The notes under the pieces are model-generated. The model had not been told where the DNA came from. It made no database searches and saw only the letters and a program-made list of their open reading frames with translations. This document shows positions 8,553-18,120 of a stretch of DNA of 64,000 nt, piece by piece. Source of the DNA: Novosphingobium sp. (GTDB taxonomy: Bacteria > Pseudomonadota > Alphaproteobacteria > Sphingomonadales > Sphingomonadaceae); assembly GCF_027489515.1 (NCBI RefSeq), contig NZ_JAIXZS010000035.1:1-64000 (forward strand), written 5' to 3'. The position numbers and the translations under genes are program-made. How positions within the stretch are numbered: the first letter of the stretch is position 1; every line of letters begins with the position of its first letter.

Positions 8553-9530
8553 TTATCCGCCGTTCGCCTGAACCACCGGTGAAGCGGTAACTCGGGCAAG
8601 GAACGGCAGCACTGCATCAAGGCCGCGCGGATCGCGCGAGAAGGGCCGGGCGAACAGCATGATCAGGCCCTCATGGGTCACCCCGTCCAGCAGCACCGCG
8701 CGCGTCGGCGCGCCGGCACGAGTCATGGTGCGCGCGAGTTCCACCGAATTGCGCGGGCGTACCCGTGTATCTGCGGTGCCGTGGACGAGCAGCAGCGGGG
8801 GCCCCCCGGCGCGGGCATGGACGACCGGCTGGGTTTCTTCGGGGCTCAGCGCCTTGCCGAAGCTGAAGCGGGTCGTATCGCTCTCGAACGGATAGAAATC
8901 GTAGGGACCAGAAAGGCCGACCACGCCGCGCAGGGCATCGGCGGAGAGGCCGCGGGCCGCCAGCCAGCGCTTGTCGAGCCCGAGCATGACCGCGTTGTAG
9001 GCCCCTGCGGAATGGCCCATCAGCACAATGCGGTTCGGATCGCCGCCCAGCGCGCGGGCATGATCCGCCACCCAGCGCAGCGCTGCCGCGCCATCTTCGA
9101 GCATGGCCGGATAGCGCACCTGCGGCGCCAGTCGATAGCCCGCGAGCACCACGGCATACCCTTGCGGTGCCAGCGCGCGGGCGATGAAGCGGTAGTCGTG
9201 CGGATCGCCCGACCGCCAGCCGCCGCCGTGAATGAACACCACGATCGGGAGCGGCCCCTTCGCAGCAGAGGCATCGGCGGGGAGGAACATCTCGAGCTTC
9301 TGCGCCGGATCGCTGCCATAGCGCGCTGATTCAACCAGACGGATCGCCCCGTCTCCGCCGTGCAGAACCTTGTCCGCGCTGTCGAGCAGCCCTACGGCGT
9401 TGCTGGCCAGCGCCAAACGGTAGGCGATAAATCCGCCGGTGCCGAGCAGCGCGAGGAGGATCAGCGTCCAGGCAAGCCACCGCCGTCTGGTCGTGCGTGC
9501 CTTGCGCGGGGGGTGCTCAGTGATAGCCAT
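8553..9530 (-). CDS. Alpha/beta hydrolase (esterase, BD-FAE/HSL-like)
   Basis: The 325-residue protein has a single N-terminal membrane anchor (WLAWTLILLALLGTGGFIAY) and an alpha/beta hydrolase core. The oxyanion motif is VVFIHGGGWRSGDP near residue 97, the nucleophile elbow GHSAGAYNAV near residue 172, with the acid in HGTADTRVRP and the His in DGVTHEGL. The HGGGW motif places it with carboxylesterases of the hormone-sensitive-lipase or feruloyl-esterase-like group. The substrate is unknown. It is oriented with the upstream M48 gene, with a 12-base gap. Confidence 0.88.
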   Translation of the reverse strand: MAITEHPPRKARTTRRRWLAWTLILLALLGTGGFIAYRLALASNAVGLLDSADKVLHGGDGAIRLVESARYGSDPAQKLEMFLPADASAAKGPLPIVVFIHGGGWRSGDPHDYRFIARALAPQGYAVVLAGYRLAPQVRYPAMLEDGAAALRWVADHARALGGDPNRIVLMGHSAGAYNAVMLGLDKRWLAARGLSADALRGVVGLSGPYDFYPFESDTTRFSFGKALSPEETQPVVHARAGGPPLLLVHGTADTRVRPRNSVELARTMTRAGAPTRAVLLDGVTHEGLIMLFARPFSRDPRGLDAVLPFLARVTASPVVQANGG

Positions 9531-9573
9531 GGCGCATGGCTAGCTGGTTTTCCGCAGGCGGGGAAGCAGCCCT

Positions 9574-10983
9574 TCAGCCCAGCAGGCGGCGCGCGGCGCG
9601 CTCCAGCATCGGCTGGTCGTCGGCGATCTCGCCCAGCAGTACGGCTGTCCCGCCGGCCAGACGGCGCACCATGACCAGCGCGAACTCGGCGCCTTCCGGC
9701 TCCAGCGCATAAAGCGGCCGGTGATCGAGCGCGCGCAGGCTTTCGGCCAGCGTATCGCTCGGCTTCGGCGCGGTCTTGCCGGTTTCCTCGCGGCGCAGCT
9801 TGCGTTCCAGTGCGACCACGCCCTTGAGCCCGCCCGGCGCCTTTGCAAGGTAGCTGCCAAGCTCGCCGTAGCCGAGCCCGAGGCGCTGCGCGTGGGTGAG
9901 CGCAGTGGTGTATTCGGCGATGCGCGTCTTGTCGTAGTCCGCGCCGAACACCAGCTTGACCAGCGGGGTCAGCGGTGCGCGCGCCTGCATGGTGAGCCCG
10001 GCATCGGCGACCATCTCGGCATAGTCCTCGGGGGCATCCTCGGACGCCAGCGCAAAGTCCCACGCCCGCCCGATCGCGGCATAGAGCGCGCCGCGGGTGC
10101 GGTCTTCGCTGGCATGGGCAATGTGGGCCAGATCGCGCGCGGAGGCGAGCCAGTCGGCAAGGCAGGCAGGCTGCGAGTTGTCCAGTGCAAGGTCGAGGGC
10201 CGCTTCCTGCGGCTCGCCGGGAATGATCTCGGCGCCGAAATCGGCCAGATCGAGCAGTGCCGTCTCGTTCTCGGCGGCCAGTTCGCTGTCCGGTCCGTCG
10301 GCCCAACCGCCCAGCGGCAGCGCAGCAGGTCGGCGCGGGGCGAGCGTCGTGCTGCTCGGGCGCTGATCGAGCGACTGGTCGATCTCCAGCAGCAGCGCGT
10401 CGGTGGTCTGCTGGTCGGCCAGTTCCTTCCAGTTGATCACGCCATAGAGATAATCGATCGTCTCGTTGTCGGTCGAGAAGGGCAGGAGGATGCCGCGATA
10501 GAGGATCGTCTTGCCGCGCTGGTTGACGAATTCGGCCTCGAAGCCGATCGGCGCCTGGTTGGCGATAATCTGCAGATAGTGATCGGTGATGCGCGACAGC
10601 AGAGAGCGGCCGGGGATGTCGCTCAGGCGGCGCAGCGGGCTGCCTGCCTCGCATTCGTCAGCCAGCACCTGTCCGAGGAACGGGATCGCCGGGTCTTCGA
10701 TACCCTGATCGAAGTGCAGCAGCACCGAATGGTCCGCGAAATCGGGCATGTGCCCTTCGAGCAGCGACTGGACAGGCGGGAACTGCCCCTGATCGAGCAG
10801 GCTGGCCCAGAAATTGTAGGCGCGCACCTGCATGCGGCGCTCGTCCTGCCCGATCGCTGGCGGCGGTGCGGCAACGGTGCCCTGCTCGTCGATCGATTCT
10901 TCGTAAGCGGTGTAGTCGGCGGCGTAGTCGAGAGGCTCCGGGCCTTCTGAACCGTCCCTGCCGATGCCACGATACGTATCCAT
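9574..10983 (-). CDS. PAS-like domain protein of unknown function
   Basis: This roughly 469-residue soluble protein has no signal peptide. Residues 40-160 contain a PAS-like region recognisable from LSDIPGRSLLSRITDHYLQI, IGFEAEFVNQRG and ILLPFSTDNETIDYLYGVIN, a pattern I associate with PAS_5-type proteins in alphaproteobacteria. The C-terminal two thirds are helical and unassigned. No kinase, GGDEF or DNA-binding domain is visible. ATG 10983 is preferred because GGGGATT lies about five bases upstream; an ATG at 11007 is also in frame. The role is unknown. Confidence 0.75.
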   Translation of the reverse strand: MDTYRGIGRDGSEGPEPLDYAADYTAYEESIDEQGTVAAPPPAIGQDERRMQVRAYNFWASLLDQGQFPPVQSLLEGHMPDFADHSVLLHFDQGIEDPAIPFLGQVLADECEAGSPLRRLSDIPGRSLLSRITDHYLQIIANQAPIGFEAEFVNQRGKTILYRGILLPFSTDNETIDYLYGVINWKELADQQTTDALLLEIDQSLDQRPSSTTLAPRRPAALPLGGWADGPDSELAAENETALLDLADFGAEIIPGEPQEAALDLALDNSQPACLADWLASARDLAHIAHASEDRTRGALYAAIGRAWDFALASEDAPEDYAEMVADAGLTMQARAPLTPLVKLVFGADYDKTRIAEYTTALTHAQRLGLGYGELGSYLAKAPGGLKGVVALERKLRREETGKTAPKPSDTLAESLRALDHRPLYALEPEGAEFALVMVRRLAGGTAVLLGEIADDQPMLERAARRLLG

Positions 10984-11114
10984 GAACCAATCCCCGTGGT
11001 CGTCCAATGGGGCCCGTCATGGCGCAACATGGTAAAGATGTGCTTAAGTTGCGCCGTCGTTGACGGCACAATCGTTCGATTATGGCGCGTTTCTGTTCCG
11101 CAGCTGCGATCAGA

Positions 11115-12014
11115 TCAGCGCGCCGCGATTGCCGCGGCCTTGGCCAGAAGGCGCTCGGCCATGTCGCGGTGGAGCAGTTCGGCCATCTTGCCGCACACCT
11201 TGAGCGCACCCTTGCCCGCATTGGCGGGGTCGGCAAAGGCGGCCACGATCGCCTCGGCCTCCGCCAATTCGGCCTCGCCCGGCGCGAATACGCGGTTGGC
11301 GGTTTCGATCTGGGAGGGATGGATCAGCGTCTTGCCATCAAGCCCCAGTTCGCGCGCCTGCATGCATTCGGCTTCCAGCCGGGCGGGATCGTCGATGGCG
11401 TTGCATACCCCGTCGAGCAGGACGAGGCCATAAGCGCGCGCCGCCATCAGCGCCTGCACCATGACCGGCACGAAGCCGGTGCGGCCCTGCAGCTGCGCCA
11501 TGCCGGTTTCCTTGGCGAGATCGTTGAGCCCGAGCACGAAGCCCGCGAGCCGCGAAATGCGGGCAGCGGCGGCGATCCGCTCGAGCGCGAGGACGGCATG
11601 GGGCGTCTCGATCATCACCCACAGGCGCACGGCCGGATCATAACCTGCCCCGTCCATCGCCACCGAGAGCGCAACGACATCGGCAGCATCGTCCACCTTC
11701 GGCGCAAGGAGCGCGTGAAGCGGCGCATGCGCCAGCGCGGCAAGATCGGCCTTGCCCCAAGGCGATCCGAGCGGGTTGATCCGCGCGATCATCTGGCGGT
11801 GGCCGAAACCGCCTGCGGTCAGCTCCTCTACCAGCGCGACGCGGGCCTCGTCCTTCATTTCGGGGGCAACGGCGTCTTCAAGATCGAGCGCCACCGCATC
11901 GCAGGGCAGTGCGCGCGCCTTGTCGACGGCGCGGCGATTGCTGGCAGGCATGTAAAGCAGCGAGCGCAGCGGCTGCGCCGGGATCAGGGATTCGGGCACA
12001 CACTTCTCCGACAA
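11115..12014 (-). CDS. HpcH/HpaI-type CoA ester lyase (CitE-like)
   Basis: The 299-residue TIM-barrel lyase resembles citrate lyase beta, malyl-CoA and citramalyl-CoA lyases. Diagnostic segments are LRSLLYMPASNRRAVDKA, CDAVALDLEDAVAPEMKDEAR (metal-binding acidic residues), the Arg in MIARINPLGSPWG, WVMIETPHAVLALE (metal Glu) and DGKTLIHPSQIETANRVF. It probably cleaves or forms a beta-hydroxyacyl-CoA using Mg2+. Which CoA ester is used cannot be told. Adjacent genes do not suggest a pathway. Confidence 0.88.
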   Translation of the reverse strand: MSEKCVPESLIPAQPLRSLLYMPASNRRAVDKARALPCDAVALDLEDAVAPEMKDEARVALVEELTAGGFGHRQMIARINPLGSPWGKADLAALAHAPLHALLAPKVDDAADVVALSVAMDGAGYDPAVRLWVMIETPHAVLALERIAAAARISRLAGFVLGLNDLAKETGMAQLQGRTGFVPVMVQALMAARAYGLVLLDGVCNAIDDPARLEAECMQARELGLDGKTLIHPSQIETANRVFAPGEAELAEAEAIVAAFADPANAGKGALKVCGKMAELLHRDMAERLLAKAAAIAAR

Positions 12015-12084
12015 AGCATGGGGCGCAGAGGATGGGGCAAGGCCCCGGCCCTTTCCCTATGCCGCGTCGCTGCGCAAGCGAATG

Positions 12085-12579
12085 TTACAGGATATAGCGG
12101 ACCTTGATCGCGGTCCTGAGCTGCACCGCCCCGACCTGGAACGAAGCCGCGCCAAAGCGTGGCGGGCCGAACTGCAGCGGCGCATCGCGCGAAAAGCCGA
12201 AGCCTTCTTTCGGCAGCATCATCATCTTGTCCATGCGGCCATTGCCGTTCTCGTCATGGAACAGCGCGATGGCATAGCGGCCCTGCGGCACGTCCTTGAA
12301 CTGCACCGTCTCGCCATTCAGCGCCGGCACGGTGAGATGCCGCGCGTTCGGGTCCTTCTGGCAATCGGGGAAAGTCTTGGGGTTTGCTGTCATGCAGGCC
12401 ATGATCTGGCCGCGGTTCGAGCGCAGGCCGTCGATCTCGACAAGGATCGAGCTGGGCAAGGCCGTACCCGCCTGCTGCGGCCCTACCGGACGCGCCGGGA
12501 TCTGCGGCAGCGGCATCGCCCCGATGAGGAGCGGCGCGGCGACCACGGCCAGGCTCAAAGGCATTCCCTTGTGCTTCAT
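12085..12579 (-). CDS. DUF2141 family secreted protein
   Basis: The 164-residue protein has an N-terminal signal sequence (PLSLAVVAAPLLIGAMPLP) and a beta-rich DUF2141 domain containing LTVPALNGETVQFKDVPQG, RYAIALFHDENGNGRMD and PKEGFGFSRDA. These motifs are conserved in DUF2141 proteins, whose function is unknown. The DENGNGRMD loop looks capable of binding a divalent cation. Its ATG overlaps the stop codon of the upstream fatty-acid-hydroxylase gene (ATGA), so the two are probably co-translated. Confidence 0.85.
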   Translation of the reverse strand: MKHKGMPLSLAVVAAPLLIGAMPLPQIPARPVGPQQAGTALPSSILVEIDGLRSNRGQIMACMTANPKTFPDCQKDPNARHLTVPALNGETVQFKDVPQGRYAIALFHDENGNGRMDKMMMLPKEGFGFSRDAPLQFGPPRFGAASFQVGAVQLRTAIKVRYIL

Positions 12580-13286
12580 GGCGCGGAAAGACCCTTGTCC
12601 GTCCCGCAGACGTGATCCCAGAAGCGAAAGTAGAGGCCGAAATTGCATCGATAGAGCTCGTGATGACGGTGATGGTGGCTCGCTGTTATCACCCATTGCC
12701 CTACAGTTGAGTGAACGAACCACTTGGGAAACATTTCCCAGCCCATATGATTGGTCACGCCCATCACGGTCATCACCGTGAGCACAAGGCCCAGCACGCC
12801 AGCGTGGATCGGCACCACGAACACCAGCGCGGGAATGAACAGGCCGACGATCGCAGCCTCGACAGGGTGGAAATTCATCGCCGCCCATGCCGTCGGCGGC
12901 CGGCTGGCGTGATGCACCGCATGCACCGCGCGGAACAACTGCGGACGGTGCATCCAGCGATGCGTCCAGTAGAACCAGGTATCGTGCAGCGCGAGGTAGA
13001 CGAACAGCGAAACCGGCAGCCACCACAGCGGGTAGGCATTCACGTCAGTATAGACCCGCGTCCAGCCATAGTGCTGCCAGCCCCATGCGATGATCCCGGC
13101 CGGCACGCCGTAGATCGCGGCTGAGGCGAGGCTCCACGTGATCTCGCTGCGCATTTGCGCGCCAAGACCATCGTAGTGCCTCGGCCGCACCAGCCTCGTC
13201 AGCCAGGCAAACAGGCCGCTCACCGCAAGGTAGCGGACGGCCACGATCACCGTCATCACAAGGGCAGAGAGCCACAGTTCGCTCAT
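12576..13286 (-). CDS. Sterol desaturase / fatty acid hydroxylase family protein
   Basis: The 236-residue integral membrane protein has about four transmembrane segments. It carries the di-iron histidine clusters of the FA_hydroxylase superfamily: HDTWFYWTHRWMHR near residue 99, AVHAVHHASRPP, and ASHHHRHHELYRCN near the C-terminus. Members hydroxylate or desaturate sterols, carotenoids or fatty acids; the substrate here is open. ATG 13286 (MSELWLSALVM) is the chosen start because it begins the first membrane helix, although the frame is open further upstream. It overlaps the DUF2141 gene by four bases. Confidence 0.88.
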   Translation of the reverse strand: MSELWLSALVMTVIVAVRYLAVSGLFAWLTRLVRPRHYDGLGAQMRSEITWSLASAAIYGVPAGIIAWGWQHYGWTRVYTDVNAYPLWWLPVSLFVYLALHDTWFYWTHRWMHRPQLFRAVHAVHHASRPPTAWAAMNFHPVEAAIVGLFIPALVFVVPIHAGVLGLVLTVMTVMGVTNHMGWEMFPKWFVHSTVGQWVITASHHHRHHELYRCNFGLYFRFWDHVCGTDKGLSAP

Positions 13287-13415
13287 GCGCGTCAGGCCCG
13301 GGGCTGGCTGGGAGGGGAATTCACGGTCACTTATGCCTCTATGCCAAGGCCTTGGGGCTGTGGACAGTCCGAACATCGGGCAGTCCACAGCCGCCATGGC
13401 GCATGGCTTCAGGCA

Positions 13416-14942
13416 TCAGACGGCGCGCCGCACCTTGTTGCGGTGCTGGCCGACGCCGCCACCGCCGCCGCGATTGGGGCGAAACGTGCGGGGCTTCTCG
13501 CCCGCGGGCGCTTCGCCGCGATCGGCGCGGACGGGATTGCCCACCGGTCCGCGCTCGTTCGCGGCGCGGGGGTTGGCATCACGGGGGCGGCCATCGCGCC
13601 CCTGCGCGCGGCCACCGGGGGTGCGGTCGTCGCGGCGCGGTGAGTTGGCGCCATCGGCCCTGCCCTGTCCACCGCGGCCCCGATCTCCGCCACCGCGGTT
13701 GCCACCGCGTCCGCGTGCATCACGGTCATCGCGGCGCGCATCGCGCTCGGCTTCCTCGGGCTTGCGGCTGACGGCGGGCAGCTTCGCGGCCTCGGCCATG
13801 AAGCCCTCCGGCAGCGGCAGAGGCATCAGCTTGATGCCCGTCAGCTTCTCGATGTCCTTGAGGTAGGGCTTCTCGTCCGGCGCGCAGAAGCTGATCGCCT
13901 CACCGTCTGCGCCGGCGCGCGCGGTGCGGCCGATGCGGTGGACATATTGTTCGGCCACGTTGGGCAGTTCGAAGTTGAACACATGGCTCACCCCGGTCAC
14001 GTCGATCCCGCGCGCGGCGATATCGGTGGCGACGAGGATGGGGCACGAACCCTGACGGAACGCATCCAGCGCAGCGGTGCGCTGCGCCTGGCTCTTGTTG
14101 CCGTGGATCGCGCGCGCGCTGATCGAGGCCGCAGAAAGATGGCGCACCACGCGGTCCGCACCGTGCTTGGTGCGGGTGAACACCAGCGCGCGGTCAAGCT
14201 TGCCGTCGGCCAGCAGCGCGCGAAGGCGCAGCGTGAGCAGCGCCTGCTTCTCGGCCTGGTTGACGAAGGTGACGAACTGCTCGACGCGCTCGGCCGTGCT
14301 CGCTTGCGGGGTCACTTCGACGCGCACCGGGTTGTTGATGAACTGCTTGCCGAGGTCCGCGATCGCCTTGGGCATGGTGGCGGAGAAGAACAGGCTCTGG
14401 CGCTCCTTGGGCAGCAGGTTCGCCACGCGCTTCAGCGCATGGATGAAGCCGAGGTCCATCATCTGGTCGGCCTCGTCGAGCACGAAGATCTCGACCCGGC
14501 TGAGCGTGAGCGCGCGCTGGTCGATCAGATCGAGCAGACGGCCAGGCGTTGCGACGAGGATATCGCAGCCCGGCACGAGGCGGCGGGCCTGCTTGCCCAC
14601 CGGCACGCCGCCGAACACGCAATCGACTGTCAGGCGCAAGTTCTTGGCATAAGCCGCAATGTTCTCGGCGATCTGCGCGGCAAGCTCGCGCGTCGGCGAA
14701 AGCACCAGCATGCGGCACGAGGCGGGCTTGCGCGGCTTCATATCGGCAGCAAGGCGGTGGAGCGAGGGCAGCGCGAAGGCCGCGGTCTTGCCGGTGCCGG
14801 TCTGCGCGATGCCAAGCAGGTCGCGGCCTTCAAGCAGCGCGGGGATGGACTGGCGCTGGATCGGCGTCGGGTCGGTATAACCCTTGCTGGCAAGCGCGTG
14901 GAGGATCGGCTCGGCAAGGCCGAGATCGCTGAAATAAGACAT
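13416..14942 (-). CDS. DEAD-box ATP-dependent RNA helicase, RhlE-like
   Basis: The 508-residue protein has the full DEAD-box motif set: Q motif (PTPIQRQSIP), Walker A AQTGTGKTAAF near residue 49, PTRELAAQ, the DEAD motif in VFVLDEADQM-like context (VLDEADQMMDLGF) near residue 154, FSATMP, and HRIGRTARAG in the second RecA lobe. After about residue 390 the chain becomes an Arg/Gly/Asp-rich basic tail, typical of RhlE-type helicases involved in RNA remodelling, ribosome assembly or cold response. The start MSYFSDLGLAEPIL at 14942 is standard for the family; a longer open frame upstream lacks family similarity. Confidence 0.94.
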   Translation of the reverse strand: MSYFSDLGLAEPILHALASKGYTDPTPIQRQSIPALLEGRDLLGIAQTGTGKTAAFALPSLHRLAADMKPRKPASCRMLVLSPTRELAAQIAENIAAYAKNLRLTVDCVFGGVPVGKQARRLVPGCDILVATPGRLLDLIDQRALTLSRVEIFVLDEADQMMDLGFIHALKRVANLLPKERQSLFFSATMPKAIADLGKQFINNPVRVEVTPQASTAERVEQFVTFVNQAEKQALLTLRLRALLADGKLDRALVFTRTKHGADRVVRHLSAASISARAIHGNKSQAQRTAALDAFRQGSCPILVATDIAARGIDVTGVSHVFNFELPNVAEQYVHRIGRTARAGADGEAISFCAPDEKPYLKDIEKLTGIKLMPLPLPEGFMAEAAKLPAVSRKPEEAERDARRDDRDARGRGGNRGGGDRGRGGQGRADGANSPRRDDRTPGGRAQGRDGRPRDANPRAANERGPVGNPVRADRGEAPAGEKPRTFRPNRGGGGGVGQHRNKVRRAV

Positions 14943-15227
14943 GGGAATCCAATCGTTGTGTGGCGCGCGCGGCTTCATGCGGCGCGCAGGCAGAAGGTCG
15001 ACCATGCGACCCATGCGTGAAGGGGAAGCCAAGCGAAGCAGCCGTTCGACCGGGGCGGGTCTCGCCCTGAATCGGCGGACCTCACGCTTGCCCGGGCCTG
15101 CGGCGGAAAGTCCGCTCGCCAGTCCTGCTGGAGGCGCGCTTAAGCGCAATTGCGCAGGAAAGCAAGGAAATTGCGCGGAAGGGTTGCAGGCTTTCCAAGT
15201 GCGGGCCTCTCGTTCTATCACGAAGCC
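14943..15227. promoter_or_regulatory. Divergent intergenic region, helicase / M20 peptidase
   Basis: This 285-bp gap separates the starts of two divergent genes and must hold both promoters. The helicase side has a long potential leader, as is common for cold-regulated helicases. Near 15131-15180 the sequence is less GC-rich than its surroundings, with GCGCTTAAGCGC (a 12-bp perfect palindrome) at 15137-15148, which could be a regulator site. No small ORF or RNA gene is recognisable. Confidence 0.4.
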
Positions 15228-16553
15228 ATGCATCACCGCCTTGCCTCCGCGCTCCTCGCCGCTTCGCTCCTTCTCCCCGCCAGCGTTCACGCAGCGCCGG
15301 CTTTGACCGCGCCTGAAAAGCGCATGGTGGCGACTGTTGCGGCAAACGAGGCGCGCGATCTCGCGCTGCTCGAAAAGCTCGTCAACCAGAACTCCGGCTC
15401 CCGCAACATCGCCGGGGTCAAGGCCGTGGCCGAGATGGTGCGGCCCGAATTCGAGGCACTGGGCTTCTCCGTGAAGTGGCTGCCGATGGAGCAGACCGGG
15501 CGCGCCGGGCACCTTGTTGCAACGCATGGCGGCAAGCCTGGCGCTAAGCGCCTCCTGCTGATCGGCCACCTTGATACCGTGTTCGAGCCGGATTCGCCCT
15601 TCCAGACCTTCACGCGCAAGGGCGACCTCGCCACCGGCCCCGGCGTGGCGGACAACAAGGGCGGCGTTGTCGCCATGCTCGCCGCGCTGCGGGCGATGGC
15701 GGCGGCGGGCACGCTGAAGCAGGCCAACATCGTTGCCTACCTCACCGGCGACGAGGAAGACGCCGGCGATCCGCAGTCTGCCGCGCGCGCCGATCTCATT
15801 GCTGAAGGAAAGAAGGCCGACATCGCGCTCGATTTCGAAGGCCTCGCCCGCGATCTGGGGCCCGATGGGAAGCTCGTCGACATGGGCTCGATCGCGCGCC
15901 GCTCAGCTTATAGCTGGACCATCGAGGTCACTGCCAAGTCCGGCCATTCGAGCGGCGTGTTCGGCGCCGATGGCGATGGCGCGATCTATGCCCTCGCGCG
16001 CATGCTCTCCGCGATCCGCGCTGAAGTGCCCGAACCCAATCTCACGCTCAATGTCGGGATGATCGCAGGCGGCGCCGAAGCCGCGCTCGCTGCCGATCAG
16101 GCGCACGTGAGCGCCGCGGGCAAGACCAACATCATCCCCGCCAAGGCCGTCGCGCGCGGCGACTTGCGCACGCTCTCGCCAGAGCAGAACACCCGCGCGC
16201 AGGAGAAGATGGCCGCGATCGTCGCGCGCGCTTTCCCCGGTGCCACCGGCAAGATCACGTTCGAGGATGGCTACCCGCCGATGGCGCCGACCGATGCCAA
16301 CCGTGCGCTGCTCGCGCGGCTCAATGATGTGAACGCCGCGCTCGGCCTTCCTGCGATGGCCCCGCTGGATCCGCTGAAGCGCGGCGCGGGCGATATCAGC
16401 TTCGTCGCCGCCGATGTGCCGGGCCTCGTCGGGCTCGGCCCCGCCAGCAAGGGTGACCACACCCCGGAAGAGACAGTCGATCTCAAGAGCCTCAACTTGC
16501 AGGCCAAGCGCGCCGCACTCCTCATCAGCCGGCTGGCGGCCGAGAAGCGCTGA
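15228..16553 (+). CDS. M20 family metallopeptidase (carboxypeptidase G2-like)
   Basis: The 441-residue exported peptidase begins with a signal peptide (RLASALLAASLLLPASVHA). Zinc-binding motifs of family M20 are visible: LIGHLDTVFEP near residue 115 (first zinc His and Asp), GVADNKGG (bridging Asp), and TGDEEDAGDP near residue 173 (catalytic Glu pair). The lid or dimerisation domain lies between about 200 and 330. The final His ligand is probably in GDHTPEETVDL. It probably releases C-terminal Glu or similar amino acids in the periplasm. Its stop overlaps the start of the DUF1289 gene by one base. Confidence 0.9.
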   Translation: MHHRLASALLAASLLLPASVHAAPALTAPEKRMVATVAANEARDLALLEKLVNQNSGSRNIAGVKAVAEMVRPEFEALGFSVKWLPMEQTGRAGHLVATHGGKPGAKRLLLIGHLDTVFEPDSPFQTFTRKGDLATGPGVADNKGGVVAMLAALRAMAAAGTLKQANIVAYLTGDEEDAGDPQSAARADLIAEGKKADIALDFEGLARDLGPDGKLVDMGSIARRSAYSWTIEVTAKSGHSSGVFGADGDGAIYALARMLSAIRAEVPEPNLTLNVGMIAGGAEAALAADQAHVSAAGKTNIIPAKAVARGDLRTLSPEQNTRAQEKMAAIVARAFPGATGKITFEDGYPPMAPTDANRALLARLNDVNAALGLPAMAPLDPLKRGAGDISFVAADVPGLVGLGPASKGDHTPEETVDLKSLNLQAKRAALLISRLAAEKR

Positions 16554-16738
16554 TGGATCATCCGCCCAGCCCCTGCACCGGCACATGCACGCTCGATCCG
16601 TTCACGAAGCTGTGCCGCGGCTGTGCGCGCACGATCGATGAAATCATGGTCTGGCCCACTGCGAGCGCCGCGCAGAAGCGCGCCATCCTCAGCGCGCTGG
16701 GCGAGCGCCTTCAAAGCGTCAGCGTCAGGTCGAAATAG
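16553..16738 (+). CDS. DUF1289 family small Cys-rich protein
   Basis: The 61-residue protein has the DUF1289 pattern SPCTGTCTLDP followed by LCRGCARTIDEI and W, with four cysteines in a CxxxC...CxxC arrangement likely to bind a metal. DUF1289 proteins are common in proteobacteria and of unknown function. It starts within the stop codon of the M20 peptidase gene and its 3' end overlaps the convergent porin gene by 28 bp. Confidence 0.85.
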   Translation: MDHPPSPCTGTCTLDPFTKLCRGCARTIDEIMVWPTASAAQKRAILSALGERLQSVSVRSK

Positions 16739-18120
16739 CCGTAGACGCTATTGCCGCTGGCGGGTGCATTCGGCGCATCGCGCAGGAACCCCTGCTTGAA
16801 TAGCACAGCGCCGCCAGTCTCCGCCTGCAGCAGCGCGGGCACGAGCCAGTGGCGCAACCGCACTTCGCCCTGATGTCCGGCAAAGCGCCCCGAAGCGCCC
16901 TTGGCATCGCGCACCCCGGTCGTCGCGAAGGCATCGCGCGGGTTCTCAAGCCAAAGTGCGCGATAGGAGAGCATCACGTCGGTGCGCTTGTCGGGTTCGG
17001 CCTCGAGCCGCAGTCCGGGCGAGACGATGTTGGTCCGCTGCAAGGCGCCATAAAGCGCCGTCGGCCCGAAATCGAAGCGCCGCGCGCCGAACAGCGTGTC
17101 GAACCGGCGATAATGCCCGGCCCGGCCACTGTCGCCGCTTGCCGCATCGAACAGCACGGCAAAGCGCGGCTTCCATGCGGCCTTGAGGGTATAGCCTTCC
17201 TCGGCATGGAGGAACCACGCCGAAACATCGAGATCGGCCATGTCCGCCGCTGCCGCGCTGCGCCGCGCGGTGCCGAACTGCCATGCGCCCTCGACGTCAT
17301 GATCCCATTTGCCCACCGCCGGCCGCGCGAAGGTCCGTGCGCCCAAGGTCCACAGGCGGCGATTGCGGGTGAGCCGGTTGTCGCCATCCTGCTCGGCAAG
17401 GCGGTAGCCATAGGTCTCCAGCACCCCGCCCAGCACATCCGGCAGCGTGAGATGTGCGCCGAAGAACTGGACGCGCGCGGTCTCGAGGTCGAACTTGACC
17501 TTGTTGTCCCGCAGCCCTTGCGCATCATCGGGGCGGCGGATCTGCGGCATCGTCCAGAACGCCTGCAGCCGCGTGCTCCCATGCGTGGTCCATTCGAGGT
17601 TGGCGCCCGTGAAGCCATTCGTGGTCTGGCGGAAGCGGTTGCGCGCAACGAGCCGGCGCGAGCCGATATCCATGGTCTGGCGGCCCAGCGTCAGCAGTCC
17701 GTGGCCGCCCTTGGCGCCCTTCTTCCAGTTGCCCAGCTCGATCTTGGCATAGGCTTGCACCAGCTCCAGCGTATTCACGTCGGATGTCGTGATACTGGAG
17801 TTCGGCGCCTCGCCATAGGCGCGCGCGTCCCACAGCTCGCCGCCGAAGCGCACCGGCCCCGCGTCGTATTCGATGGCGAGCGTGGTGCGCAGCGAGAACA
17901 GCGAATCCGCCGTGGCCGGGCTGGGGCGGAACTGCCCGTCGATCCCTTCCACCCGCGTGCGGACCGTGGCGCTGATCGCAAGGTCGTCGGGCGCGCCCAG
18001 GGCTCCGGCCAGCGGGCCGGGCTTGGCCATGGCCGGTGCGGCGAACGGCAGCGCCGCCAAGGCCGCCAGGATCGGGAGTGCTCTTCGGGTCAAAGTCGCT
18101 TCCACAGGTCTGGTGCGCAC
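16711..18120 (-). CDS. Alginate-export family outer-membrane porin
   Basis: The 469-residue outer-membrane beta-barrel has a signal peptide (ALPILAALAALPFAAPAMA). Alternating amphipathic strands run through the protein, including RFGGELWDARAYGE, LTLGRQTMDIGSRRLVARN and GANLEWTTHGSTRLQAFW. It ends in the aromatic/hydrophobic strand YGYFDLTLTL expected for insertion by BAM. The LGRQ...DIGSRRLVxRNRFRQT pattern is typical of the Alginate_exp family. In sphingomonads such porins are often general solute channels, so alginate need not be the substrate. The Cu/Mn context next door is probably incidental. Confidence 0.85.
   Translation of the reverse strand: MRTRPVEATLTRRALPILAALAALPFAAPAMAKPGPLAGALGAPDDLAISATVRTRVEGIDGQFRPSPATADSLFSLRTTLAIEYDAGPVRFGGELWDARAYGEAPNSSITTSDVNTLELVQAYAKIELGNWKKGAKGGHGLLTLGRQTMDIGSRRLVARNRFRQTTNGFTGANLEWTTHGSTRLQAFWTMPQIRRPDDAQGLRDNKVKFDLETARVQFFGAHLTLPDVLGGVLETYGYRLAEQDGDNRLTRNRRLWTLGARTFARPAVGKWDHDVEGAWQFGTARRSAAAADMADLDVSAWFLHAEEGYTLKAAWKPRFAVLFDAASGDSGRAGHYRRFDTLFGARRFDFGPTALYGALQRTNIVSPGLRLEAEPDKRTDVMLSYRALWLENPRDAFATTGVRDAKGASGRFAGHQGEVRLRHWLVPALLQAETGGAVLFKQGFLRDAPNAPASGNSVYGYFDLTLTL

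Noticed and set aside
14943..15569. N-terminal extension of the DEAD-box helicase to 15569
   Set aside because: The extra 209 residues are Arg/Cys/Ser-rich without family similarity and would overlap the divergent M20 gene; the family start is at 14942.
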